A DNA stretch of 13,270 nucleotides from JAFAVZ01 sp036009105 (GTDB lineage: Bacteria; Acidobacteriota; Thermoanaerobaculia; Gp7-AA8), in contig DASYMJ010000103.1 in the NCBI GenBank assembly GCA_036009105.1, positions 1-13,270 of the forward strand. The letters are read 5' to 3'. Positions 6,766-13,270 of the stretch are shown here, piece after piece. The stretch's first letter is position 1; every line of letters begins with the position of its first letter. A program made the translations under genes and the position numbers. The notes beneath the pieces are model-generated. The model was not told where the DNA came from. It saw only the letters and a list, made by a program, of their open reading frames with translations, and searched no databases.

Positions 6766-7092
6766 ATGCGCTGGCGCATCCTCACTCCGGTCATCGTGGT
6801 CGGTCTGCTGCTCGGCGTGGCGAGCGCGTTCGGGATCACCAAAGGGATCGAGCCGTGGCTGTGGATCGCCATCGGCGCGATCCTGGCCATCCCCACCGGC
6901 AATCAGCTGCGCGAGAACACGTTCCGGCAGGGCGCCGTGGCCGGCCTCATCACATGCGGCGGCGCGGCGCTCATCGAGGCCGTCGCCCGCCCCTCACTGC
7001 TCCACTTTGCGCTCATCTTCCCTTACGCGATCCTCGGCGGCGCGGCGTTCGGCGGCCTGACCTGGGTCGTGCAGACCGTGTTCGCCGAGTGA
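6766..7092 (+). CDS. Small hydrophobic membrane protein, unknown function
   Basis: 108 aa. It starts with a basic MRWR followed by an uncleaved-looking membrane helix (about 6-24), then hydrophobic segments at about 31-45, 57-72 and 79-105, giving three or four helices. I recognise no family. ATG 6766 follows the stop of the preceding membrane gene by 15 bp, so the two probably share a transcript; a Shine-Dalgarno is not obvious. The last 99 bp (6994-7092) are also the 3' end of the GH15 gene on the other strand. The hydrophobic pattern runs unbroken into the overlap, so this gene rather than the GH15 tail looks like the original owner of that DNA. Confidence 0.75.
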   Translation: MRWRILTPVIVVGLLLGVASAFGITKGIEPWLWIAIGAILAIPTGNQLRENTFRQGAVAGLITCGGAALIEAVARPSLLHFALIFPYAILGGAAFGGLTWVVQTVFAE

Positions 7093-8997
7093 GCGCTTCT
7101 CCGACCGCGCCTGATGCTGGTGGGCGAGGCAGAGCGCGGCGTTGATCAGGCCGATGTGGGTCAGCGCCTGCGGGAAGTTGCCGAGCAGTTGCCCGCTCTC
7201 CACGTCCACCTCCTCGGAGAAAAGCCCCAGGTCATTGCCCCGTTCGAGAAGCTTGCCGAAGATGTCGTGCGCCTCCTCTCGCCGGCCGGCGAGGGCCAGC
7301 GCCTCGACCAGCCAGAAGCTGCAGGCCAGGAACGCGCCTTCGCCGGGCGGCAACCCGTCCTGCGTGCCCAATTCATAGCGATAGATCAGCTCATCGCGGC
7401 CGAGCTTCGCGCGGATCGCCGCCACGGTGCCGAGCATGCGCGGATCGTCGGCGGGGAGGAAGCCGACGCGCGCGATGTAGAGCAGGCTCGCGTCCAGCTC
7501 GTCGCCGTCCAGGATGGCGACGAAGGAGTTGAGCCGCGCGTTGAAGCCGCGCTGCAGGACGAGCCGGCGCACCTGCTCCCGCTCGCGGCGCCAGGCGTCG
7601 ACCCGTCGGTTCGGGATGATGCCGTGCTCGGCGAGGCGGATGGCGCAATCGAGCCCGGCCCAGGCCATGACCTTCGCGTGCACGTGCTGCTGCAGGCCGG
7701 AGCGCTTCTCCCAGATGCCGCTGTCCGGCTCGCGCCAGCGCTGGACGATCTTGTCGGCGAGGCGGACCAGCACGCGCTGCACGTCGCGCGGCAGGTGCGC
7801 GCCGTCGAGCTTCCCATCGCGCTCCGTCCACTCCTCCGCCGCGCCGAGGACCTCGGCGTAGGTGTCGAGCTGGAACTGGTCGCGCGCGTCGTTGCCGATG
7901 CGCACCGGGCGCGAGCCCATGTAGCCGTCGAGGTGGGCCAGCTCGCGCTCCGGCACGCGCGGCTCGCCGAAGACGTCGTACAGCACCTGCAGGCCGGGCT
8001 GGGTGAGGCGCGTCGCGTAGAGGAGCCAGTCCACGAAGGCGCCGCCTTCGTCCTCGAAGCCGCAGCCGTCCAGCGCGGCGACGGTGAAGGAGGCGTCGCG
8101 CAGCCAGCAGTAGCGATAGTCCCAGTTGCGGATGCCGCCGATGCGCTCGGGAAGCGAAGTGGTGGGCGCCGCCACGATGGCGCCGGACGGCGCATGCGAC
8201 ATCAGCTTGAGCAGAAGCGCGCTGCGCATCACGGCGTCGCGATATGGACCTTTGTAGACGCATTGCGCCACCCACTTGCGCCAGAAGGCGACGGTGCGCT
8301 CGATGGCGTGCGTGGCGTCCTCGCCGATGAGCGGCAGCACGGCGGGCGAGTGGCTGTCGAAGGCGAGCGCGAAGTCCTTGCGCTCGCCTCTCGTCAGCGT
8401 GAAGCGGGCGGTCGCCATGGTACCGTCGACCGTCAGCGGCGCGTCGGTACGGAGATACAGCACCACCGGACCGTCGGCGCAGTACACGCAGTCGCCGCGC
8501 GCGGCGAGCTTCGGCTCCACCCGCGCGTAGTCGAAACGCGGCGCGTACTCGGCCACGAGCGGCACCTCGCCTTCCGTGACTTCGATGCGCCGCAGCAGCT
8601 GCCGGAACGGCGCGAGGTGCGTGGTCTTGGTCTGCTCGCTCATCACCGGCATGAGGTCGAGGAGCACGGCCACGCCGCCGTCGGTGGTGAAGGTGGTCTC
8701 CAGGACGTTCGTCTCGGGCAGGTAGCGCCGCGTGGCGCGGAACGGCGCCTCCGGCCGAATGAAGAAGTGGCCGCCGCGCGCGGAGTCGAGGAGGCGGGCG
8801 AAGAGGGAGGGGCTGTCGAAGCGCGGCCAGCAGAGCCAGTCGATGGAGCCGTGCGCGGAAACGAGCGCGCAGGAGCGGGTATCGCCGATCGCGCCGTACG
8901 CGGCAATGGGAAGATAGGCGACCAGCGCTCGGCGATCAGCGATCGGGAGACCGCCGTCGACCGCTGATCGCTGATCGCTGATCGCTACTTTCGCCAT
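6994..8997 (-). CDS. GH15 family glycosidase (glucoamylase/trehalase-like)
   Basis: 667 aa, cytoplasmic (no signal peptide). The conserved core begins at YLPIAAYGAIGDTRSCALVS (28-47), with GSIDWLCWPRFDSPSLFA (50-67), GGIRNWDYRYCWLRDA (287-302), GIWEKRSG (427-434) and LPPGEGAFLACSFWLVEAL (549-567). E430 and E553 match the positions of the catalytic acid and base in GH15. Enzymes of this subtype release glucose from alpha-glucans, and some are trehalases, so the substrate is open. Residues 1-27 are encoded largely by the heptamer repeat at 8932-8985 and lie outside the family. Residues after about 630 are charged, non-family sequence read antisense to the small membrane gene. ATG 8997 is the only ATG before the conserved core and overlaps the dehydrogenase stop (13-bp overlap), implying coupling. 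Confidence 0.93.
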   Translation of the reverse strand: MAKVAISDQRSAVDGGLPIADRRALVAYLPIAAYGAIGDTRSCALVSAHGSIDWLCWPRFDSPSLFARLLDSARGGHFFIRPEAPFRATRRYLPETNVLETTFTTDGGVAVLLDLMPVMSEQTKTTHLAPFRQLLRRIEVTEGEVPLVAEYAPRFDYARVEPKLAARGDCVYCADGPVVLYLRTDAPLTVDGTMATARFTLTRGERKDFALAFDSHSPAVLPLIGEDATHAIERTVAFWRKWVAQCVYKGPYRDAVMRSALLLKLMSHAPSGAIVAAPTTSLPERIGGIRNWDYRYCWLRDASFTVAALDGCGFEDEGGAFVDWLLYATRLTQPGLQVLYDVFGEPRVPERELAHLDGYMGSRPVRIGNDARDQFQLDTYAEVLGAAEEWTERDGKLDGAHLPRDVQRVLVRLADKIVQRWREPDSGIWEKRSGLQQHVHAKVMAWAGLDCAIRLAEHGIIPNRRVDAWRREREQVRRLVLQRGFNARLNSFVAILDGDELDASLLYIARVGFLPADDPRMLGTVAAIRAKLGRDELIYRYELGTQDGLPPGEGAFLACSFWLVEALALAGRREEAHDIFGKLLERGNDLGLFSEEVDVESGQLLGNFPQALTHIGLINAALCLAHQHQARSEKRSLGEHGLHDPGQAAERRAAEDRVREDERKVEQ
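8932..8985. repeat. Heptamer inverted repeat at the start of the GH15 gene
   Basis: On the plus strand GCTGATC occurs three times in tandem (8963-8983). An inverted arm, GCGATCAGCGATC at 8932-8944, pairs with GATCGCTGATCGC at 8966-8978 or, one unit on, 8973-8985. The spacer is about 20 bp. It has the same architecture as the element at 6211-6263 but a different heptamer. It lies within the GH15 reading frame and touches the stop codon of the upstream dehydrogenase. Confidence 0.8.
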
Positions 8998-11900
8998 TTC
9001 CGTGAGAGTGCCACGAGCGCAGCGAGCGCGCCGCCCGCCACGCCCAGCCCCAGCAGCTTCGGCCAGTTCGGGATCAGCGGCCTGCGCTCGTTGTAGCGCC
9101 TCTCCGGCAGCTCGCCGCCCGGGCCGGCCGGGCCTTCGCGCAGCGCCATCTGCAGCACCTGCGCGAAGTGCAGCGCCTCGCGCCCCGTCGACTGCGCGAT
9201 CTGCTCGCGGCAGCTGAAGCCATCCGCCACGATCAGCGTGTCGGGCGCGGCCTCGCGCACCTTCGGCAGCAGCACCCGCTCGCCGATGCGCATCGAGACG
9301 TCGTAGTGCTCCTCCTCGAAGCCGAACGCGCCGGCCATGCCGCAGCAGCCGGAGTCGGGATGCTCCACCTCCAGCCCGAGCTTCTGCAGCTGGGCGAACT
9401 CGAGGCCGTAGCCCATCACCGCCTTGTGATGGCAGTGGCTCTGGACCAGCGCCTTCCGCTCCAGGCGCGGCAGGCGGAAGGCATCGCCTTCCCGGGCGAT
9501 GAACTCGCTGAGGGTCATGGCCGATCTGGCGAGCCGCTTCGCTCCTTCGTGGTTTGGAAAGAGGTTCGGCAGCTCGTCCCGGAACACGGAGACGCAGCTC
9601 GGCTCGAGGCCGATGATGGGCACTCCTTCGTCCAGCTCCGGCCGCAGCGCCTCCAGGATCTCGCGCAGCTGGATCTTGGCCATGCCGAGGAAGCCCCAGT
9701 CGTAGAGCGGGCGTCCGCAGCAGAGCGGCTTGCGGGGGATGGTGACGTGATAGCCGGCCGCCTCCAGCACCTCCACGGCGGCCATCGCCGTTTCGGGATT
9801 GAAGTAGTTGTTGAACGTGTCCGGCCAGAGCAGCACGCGCCGCCGCGACTCGTGCGACTCGGAGTGCTCCCGCGCGCGGAAGCGCTCCGTGAACGTCGTG
9901 CCGGCGTAGCGCGGCATCTTTCTTTCTTTGGCGACGCGAAGCAGGCCGCGCGTGAGCGGAAAGGCCATCAGCAGGTTCGCGATGGCGGGCGCGAAGCGGG
10001 CCAGGCGCGACCAGATGTGGATCCACCCCATGGCATAGGCCGCCAGCGGTCGGATGCGCCGCTCGTAGTAGTGGGAGAGGAACTCGGCCTTGTAGGTGGC
10101 CATGTCCACGCCGACCGGGCATTCGCCCTTGCAGCCTTTGCAGGCGATGCAGAGGTCGAGCGCGTCCTTGACCGCCTCGTTGCGCCAGCTGTTCGGTACG
10201 ACCTCGCCTTCGAACATCTCGAAGAGGAGGCGCGCCCGGCCGCGGGTGGAGTGCTCCTCCTCCCGCGTGACCATGAAGCTGGGGCACATCGTGCCCATCT
10301 CCATCCGCCGGCACTTGCCCACGCCGACGCAGCGCAGCACGGCCGACTCCATCCGCCCCTCATCCTGCGGAAACTGGAAGTGCGTCTTGGGCGACCAGGG
10401 GCGGTAGTCCTCGCCGAGGCGGAGGTTCTCGGTGATGTGGTAGGGGGTGATGACCTTGCCGGGGTTCATCTTCCACTCCGGATCCCAGAGCGACTTGAAC
10501 TCGCGGAAAGCGGCCAGCAGCTCCTCGCCGTACATCTTCGGCAGCAGCTCCGCGCGCGACTGGCCGTCTCCATGTTCGCCGGAGAACGAGCCGCCGTACG
10601 ACACCACGAGGTCCGCCGCCTCTTCCACGAACTGGCGCATCCTGGCGATGCCGTTCGGCGTCTGCAGGTCGAAGTTGGTGCGGGTGTGGACGCAGCCCTG
10701 GCCGAAGTGACCGTACAGGTCGCCGATGTAGTGGTACCTGTCGAGCAGCTTGCGCAGATCGCGCAGGTAGCCGCCGAGCTTCTCCGGCGCCACCGCGGCG
10801 TCCTCCCACCCTTCCCACGTGCGCGGCTTGCCCGGCGTATACGCGGTGGCGCCGAGGCCGGACTCGCGGACCTGCCAGACGGCTTTCTGCTCGAAGGGAT
10901 CTTCGAACATGCGCAGCGATTTCACGCTGCCCGCAATGCGGTCCATCATCTGTCGCGCCTTGTCGTTCGCTTCCGCTTGCGACTGGCCGCCGAATTCCAC
11001 GAACAGCCAGCCGCGCCCCTCGGGCAGCATGGAGATGCCGATCGGGTTGAGGTTCTTGGCCTGCTCCGCCTCGATGAGCAGATCGTCCACGCCTTCCAGG
11101 CCGACCGGGCCGAACTCGAGGATGCGCGGCACGTCGTCCGCCGCGTGGTAGACGGTGTCGTAGCCGATGAGGACCAGCGTGCGGGCGGGAGGGGAGTGGA
11201 CCAGGCGGCACTTCGCCTCCAGCACCATCACGCAGGTGCTCTCCGTGCCGACCAGCGCGCGCGCCACGTGGAAGCCGTTCTCGGGCAGGAGCTGGTCGAG
11301 GTTGTAGCCGGAGACGCGGCGGGGGATGTTCGGGTAGCGCTGCCTGATGAGGACCGCGTATTGATCTCTGATCCGCTGCAGGCCGGCGTAGATCTGGCCC
11401 CGCCGCCCCCCCTCGCGGATGATCCGTTCCGCCTCGTCGTCGCTGGTGGCGCCGACGCGCATGCGCACGCCGTCGTAAGTCAGGATCTCCAGCTCGTCGA
11501 TGTTGTCGACGGTCTTGCCCGCCATCAGCGCGTGCACGCCGCAGGAGTTGTTGCCGACCATGCCGCCGATGGTGCAGTGGGAGTGGGTGGCCGGATCGGG
11601 GCCGAAGGTGAGGTTGTGCTTCTCCGCCTCGTTGCGCAGGTCGTCGAGGATGATGCCCGGCTCCACTCGCGCGAACTTGGCGATGGGGTCGAGCTCGGCG
11701 ATGCGGTGCATGTACTTCGAGCAGTCGATGACCACCGCCACGTTGCAGCACTGCCCCGCCAGCGAGGTGCCCGCGCCGCGGCCGAGGATCGGTGCGCCGT
11801 GCTCTCGGGCCAGCGCAACGGCGGCGATCACGTCATCCGCATTCCGCGGAATGACGATGCCGATCGGCACTTGGCGGTAGTTCGAGGCGTCGGTCGCGTA

Positions 11901-12080
11901 GAGCGCGCGCGAGGCGTTGTCGAACCGCACCTCCCCTTTGATGTTGCGTCTGAGCGCCTCGGCCAGAGCCGCCGCTTCGACGTTCACCTGCTGCACGCGG
12001 TCCTCGTGCTCGATGCGCTCCGGCACGGGCCCGGCGCGGTGCGTATCGAGCGGGGGGAAGCGGCGGACTTCGTCTCTCAT
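8985..12080 (-). CDS. FAD and [4Fe-4S] 2-hydroxyacid dehydrogenase (YdiJ/D-lactate dehydrogenase-like), tail-anchored
   Basis: 1031 aa, close to the size of E. coli YdiJ. An N-terminal FAD_binding_4 domain (about 50-300) contains RGAGTSLAGQ (101-110) and GNNSCG (176-181). The FAD-oxidase C domain (about 300-550) contains GEHGDG (501-506). Next come Fe-S cysteines C584, C590, C599 and the ferredoxin motif CxxCxxCxxxCP (C644, C647, C650, C654). Two CCG motifs of the GlpC/HdrB type follow (787-789 and 912-914). The C-terminus adds one membrane helix (about 1007-1025) and a basic tail, anchoring it to the inner membrane. Relatives oxidise D-lactate, D-2-hydroxyglutarate or glycolate and pass electrons to quinone; the substrate cannot be read from sequence. 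Its start lies 117 bp after the TPP enzyme, with a palindrome between them. A GTG at residue 32 is an alternative start. Confidence 0.93.
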   Translation of the reverse strand: MRDEVRRFPPLDTHRAGPVPERIEHEDRVQQVNVEAAALAEALRRNIKGEVRFDNASRALYATDASNYRQVPIGIVIPRNADDVIAAVALAREHGAPILGRGAGTSLAGQCCNVAVVIDCSKYMHRIAELDPIAKFARVEPGIILDDLRNEAEKHNLTFGPDPATHSHCTIGGMVGNNSCGVHALMAGKTVDNIDELEILTYDGVRMRVGATSDDEAERIIREGGRRGQIYAGLQRIRDQYAVLIRQRYPNIPRRVSGYNLDQLLPENGFHVARALVGTESTCVMVLEAKCRLVHSPPARTLVLIGYDTVYHAADDVPRILEFGPVGLEGVDDLLIEAEQAKNLNPIGISMLPEGRGWLFVEFGGQSQAEANDKARQMMDRIAGSVKSLRMFEDPFEQKAVWQVRESGLGATAYTPGKPRTWEGWEDAAVAPEKLGGYLRDLRKLLDRYHYIGDLYGHFGQGCVHTRTNFDLQTPNGIARMRQFVEEAADLVVSYGGSFSGEHGDGQSRAELLPKMYGEELLAAFREFKSLWDPEWKMNPGKVITPYHITENLRLGEDYRPWSPKTHFQFPQDEGRMESAVLRCVGVGKCRRMEMGTMCPSFMVTREEEHSTRGRARLLFEMFEGEVVPNSWRNEAVKDALDLCIACKGCKGECPVGVDMATYKAEFLSHYYERRIRPLAAYAMGWIHIWSRLARFAPAIANLLMAFPLTRGLLRVAKERKMPRYAGTTFTERFRAREHSESHESRRRVLLWPDTFNNYFNPETAMAAVEVLEAAGYHVTIPRKPLCCGRPLYDWGFLGMAKIQLREILEALRPELDEGVPIIGLEPSCVSVFRDELPNLFPNHEGAKRLARSAMTLSEFIAREGDAFRLPRLERKALVQSHCHHKAVMGYGLEFAQLQKLGLEVEHPDSGCCGMAGAFGFEEEHYDVSMRIGERVLLPKVREAAPDTLIVADGFSCREQIAQSTGREALHFAQVLQMALREGPAGPGGELPERRYNERRPLIPNWPKLLGLGVAGGALAALVALSRKWRK

Positions 12081-12086
12081 GTACGG

Positions 12087-12182
12087 GTCATCCTGAGCGG
12101 CGCAGACAGCGAAGGATCCGTGTCTTCACGCGCAGAGCAAGATCGGTACGGATCCTTCGCCCTCCGCGGGGCTCAGGATGAC
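12087..12182. repeat. 96-bp nested palindromic intergenic element
   Basis: Outer arms GTCATCCTGAGC (12087-12098) and GCTCAGGATGAC (12171-12182) are perfect inverse copies. Inner arms GCGAAGGATCCGT (12109-12121) and ACGGATCCTTCGC (12148-12160) are also perfect, around a 26-bp centre. It fills almost all of the 117-bp gap between the TPP enzyme and the dehydrogenase. From memory, similar CATCCTGAGC...GAAGGATC words occur as dispersed repeats in several soil phyla; unverified. On the minus strand its edge supplies AGGA 10 nt before the dehydrogenase ATG. Confidence 0.88.
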
Positions 12183-12197
12183 ACGATCGACGGGCGG

Positions 12198-13270
12198 TCA
12201 TGACACGATTTGGGACAGCATCTCCTTCATCGACTGCTTGAGCATCGCCGCGCGGTTCGGATCGCGCAGCAGCGAGGACATGAACGCCTTCGCCTGCTCG
12301 AAGGTGATGTGCGGGGGGAGGGGCGGCACTTCCGGATCGGTCACGAATTCCAGCAGCGCCGGCCGGTCCGCGCCCAGCGCCTGATCCCAGGCCGAGGCGA
12401 TGTGCTCCGGCCGGTCGACCTTGATGCCGAGGAAGCCGAGGGATCTTGCGAAGGCGGCGTATTCGAAGGGCGGCAGGACCTGCGAGGCGTCGAACTTGGG
12501 GTCGCCGGCCATCACGCGCTGCTCCCACGTCACCATGTTCAGGTCGCTGTTGTTGAGGACGCAGATCACCAGGCGCGGATCGCTCCACTCCCGCCAGTAT
12601 TTGGTGATGGTCAGCAGCTCGTTCATGCCGTTCATCTGGAACGCGCCGTCGCCGATGCAGGCGATGGCCACGCGCTCCGGGAACGCGAACTTGGCGGCGA
12701 TCACGTAGGGAATGCCCGGGCCCATGGTGGCCAGGGAGCCGGAGAGCGAGCCGAGCATGCCGCGGCGGAACTTGAGGTCGCGCGCGTACCAGCTGGCCAC
12801 GGAGCCGGAGTCGGCGGCGAGGATGCAGTTCTCCGGCAGGCGGGGGGAGAGCTCCCAGAACACGCGCTGCGGATTGATGGGGTTCGCCTCGTTCATGGCC
12901 CGCTCTTCCAGCACCTTCCACGAATCGCGGATCTCCTCCTCCAGCTGTTCGCGCCAGGAGCGGTCGGTCTTGCGCTCCAGCAGCGGGATGAGCGCGCGCA
13001 GCGTCTCGCGGCTGTCGCCGACGAGACCTACTTCCATTGGGTAGCGCAGGTTGAGCATGCGGCCGTCGATGTCGATCTGCACCCCGCGCGCCTTGCCTTC
13101 CTGCGGCAGGAACTCCGAGTACGGGAAGGCCGAGCCGACCATCAGCAGCGTGTCGCAGCCGGTCATGAGCTCGTAGCTCGGCTTGGTGCCCAGCAGCCCG
13201 ATCGAGCCGGTGACGAACGGGAGATCATCGGGGACCGCGGCCTTGCCGAGCAGCGCCTTCGCCACGCCCG
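12198..13270 (-). CDS. Thiamine-pyrophosphate enzyme, pyruvate oxidase (PoxB)-like, C-terminal part
   Basis: The frame is open at the right edge, so the N-terminal Pyr domain is missing. About 357 residues are visible of a protein that is usually near 580-600 aa. The remaining middle domain contains GSIGLLGTKPSYELM and CDTLLMVGSAFPYSEFLP, typical of the PoxB-like branch. The C-terminal PP domain has the TPP/Mg motif GDGAFQMN (about 12653 downwards), ending with the NN pair about 30 residues later (near 12550). PoxB converts pyruvate to acetate and CO2 and gives electrons to quinone. Other TPP enzymes of this superfamily (acetolactate synthase, pyruvate decarboxylase) share the motif, so the exact reaction is inferred. 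The amphipathic C-terminal stretch FEQAKAFMSSLLRDPN fits this group. It is upstream of, and likely co-transcribed with, the dehydrogenase. Confidence 0.88.
   Translation of the reverse strand, partial: GVAKALLGKAAVPDDLPFVTGSIGLLGTKPSYELMTGCDTLLMVGSAFPYSEFLPQEGKARGVQIDIDGRMLNLRYPMEVGLVGDSRETLRALIPLLERKTDRSWREQLEEEIRDSWKVLEERAMNEANPINPQRVFWELSPRLPENCILAADSGSVASWYARDLKFRRGMLGSLSGSLATMGPGIPYVIAAKFAFPERVAIACIGDGAFQMNGMNELLTITKYWREWSDPRLVICVLNNSDLNMVTWEQRVMAGDPKFDASQVLPPFEYAAFARSLGFLGIKVDRPEHIASAWDQALGADRPALLEFVTDPEVPPLPPHITFEQAKAFMSSLLRDPNRAAMLKQSMKEMLSQIVS

Noticed and set aside
6258..7145. 295-aa frame across the two small membrane genes
   Set aside because: It has Arg/His-rich shadow composition, whereas the other two frames give clean membrane-helix patterns.
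8963..8983. Tandem heptamers as a possible CRISPR or iteron array
   Set aside because: The units are only 7 bp, adjacent without spacers and lie inside a coding region. No Rep or Cas gene is present.
8998..10314. Extension of the GH15 frame upstream of 8997
   Set aside because: The extension lies in another frame of the dehydrogenase and is low-complexity. ATG 8997 precedes the GH15 core directly.
9168..12203. 1011-aa open frame on the plus strand opposite the FAD/Fe-S gene
   Set aside because: The opposite strand holds complete FAD, Fe-S and CCG motifs. The shadow frame is Leu/Ala/Arg/His-rich with no recognisable domain.

Overview
High-GC bacterial DNA (my estimate is roughly two-thirds G+C; not counted), densely packed with genes and with no phage, IS or CRISPR content. 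The gene mix suggests a soil or sediment lineage. The best guess is Acidobacteriota or a relative, because a Ser/Thr kinase joined through one membrane segment to a PD40 beta-propeller is very common there, together with a KGG stress protein, a GH15 glycosidase and a FAD/Fe-S dehydrogenase next to a PoxB-like enzyme. This placement is inference.

Left part, plus strand (2-2665): a three-gene overlapping operon. It holds the C-terminal part of a GNAT-family acyltransferase (open to the left edge), a 243-aa protein of unknown function that may share an acyltransferase-like fold, and a bacterial GH3-type acyl-adenylating enzyme. Overlaps of 50 bp and 4 bp imply translational coupling and perhaps one acyl-conjugation pathway. 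Facing it is an 874-aa transmembrane protein kinase (2613-5237, minus) whose 3' end overlaps the GH3 gene by 53 bp.

Middle (5238-7092): a tRNA-Ser(GCU), a 329-bp intergenic stretch with a terminator-like hairpin and a good sigma-54 (-24/-12) promoter candidate, then a KGG-repeat stress protein and two small membrane proteins on the plus strand.

Right part, minus strand (13270 to 6994): the C-terminal part of a thiamine-pyrophosphate enzyme like pyruvate oxidase, a 1031-aa FAD plus [4Fe-4S] 2-hydroxyacid dehydrogenase with a C-terminal membrane anchor, and a GH15 glucoamylase/trehalase-like enzyme. The first two could form a membrane-linked 2-hydroxyacid (lactate?) to pyruvate to acetate respiratory module. 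The GH15 gene overlaps the dehydrogenase gene by 13 bp at its start and the small membrane gene by 99 bp at its end.

The most unusual aspect is four different palindromic elements in 13 kb, each at or across a gene boundary: 5-78, 6211-6263, 8932-8985 and 12087-12182. Two are built from heptamer tandem repeats in inverted arms. Two lie inside reading frames and are apparently translated. The two convergent gene pairs have also grown into each other, giving non-homologous C-terminal tails.
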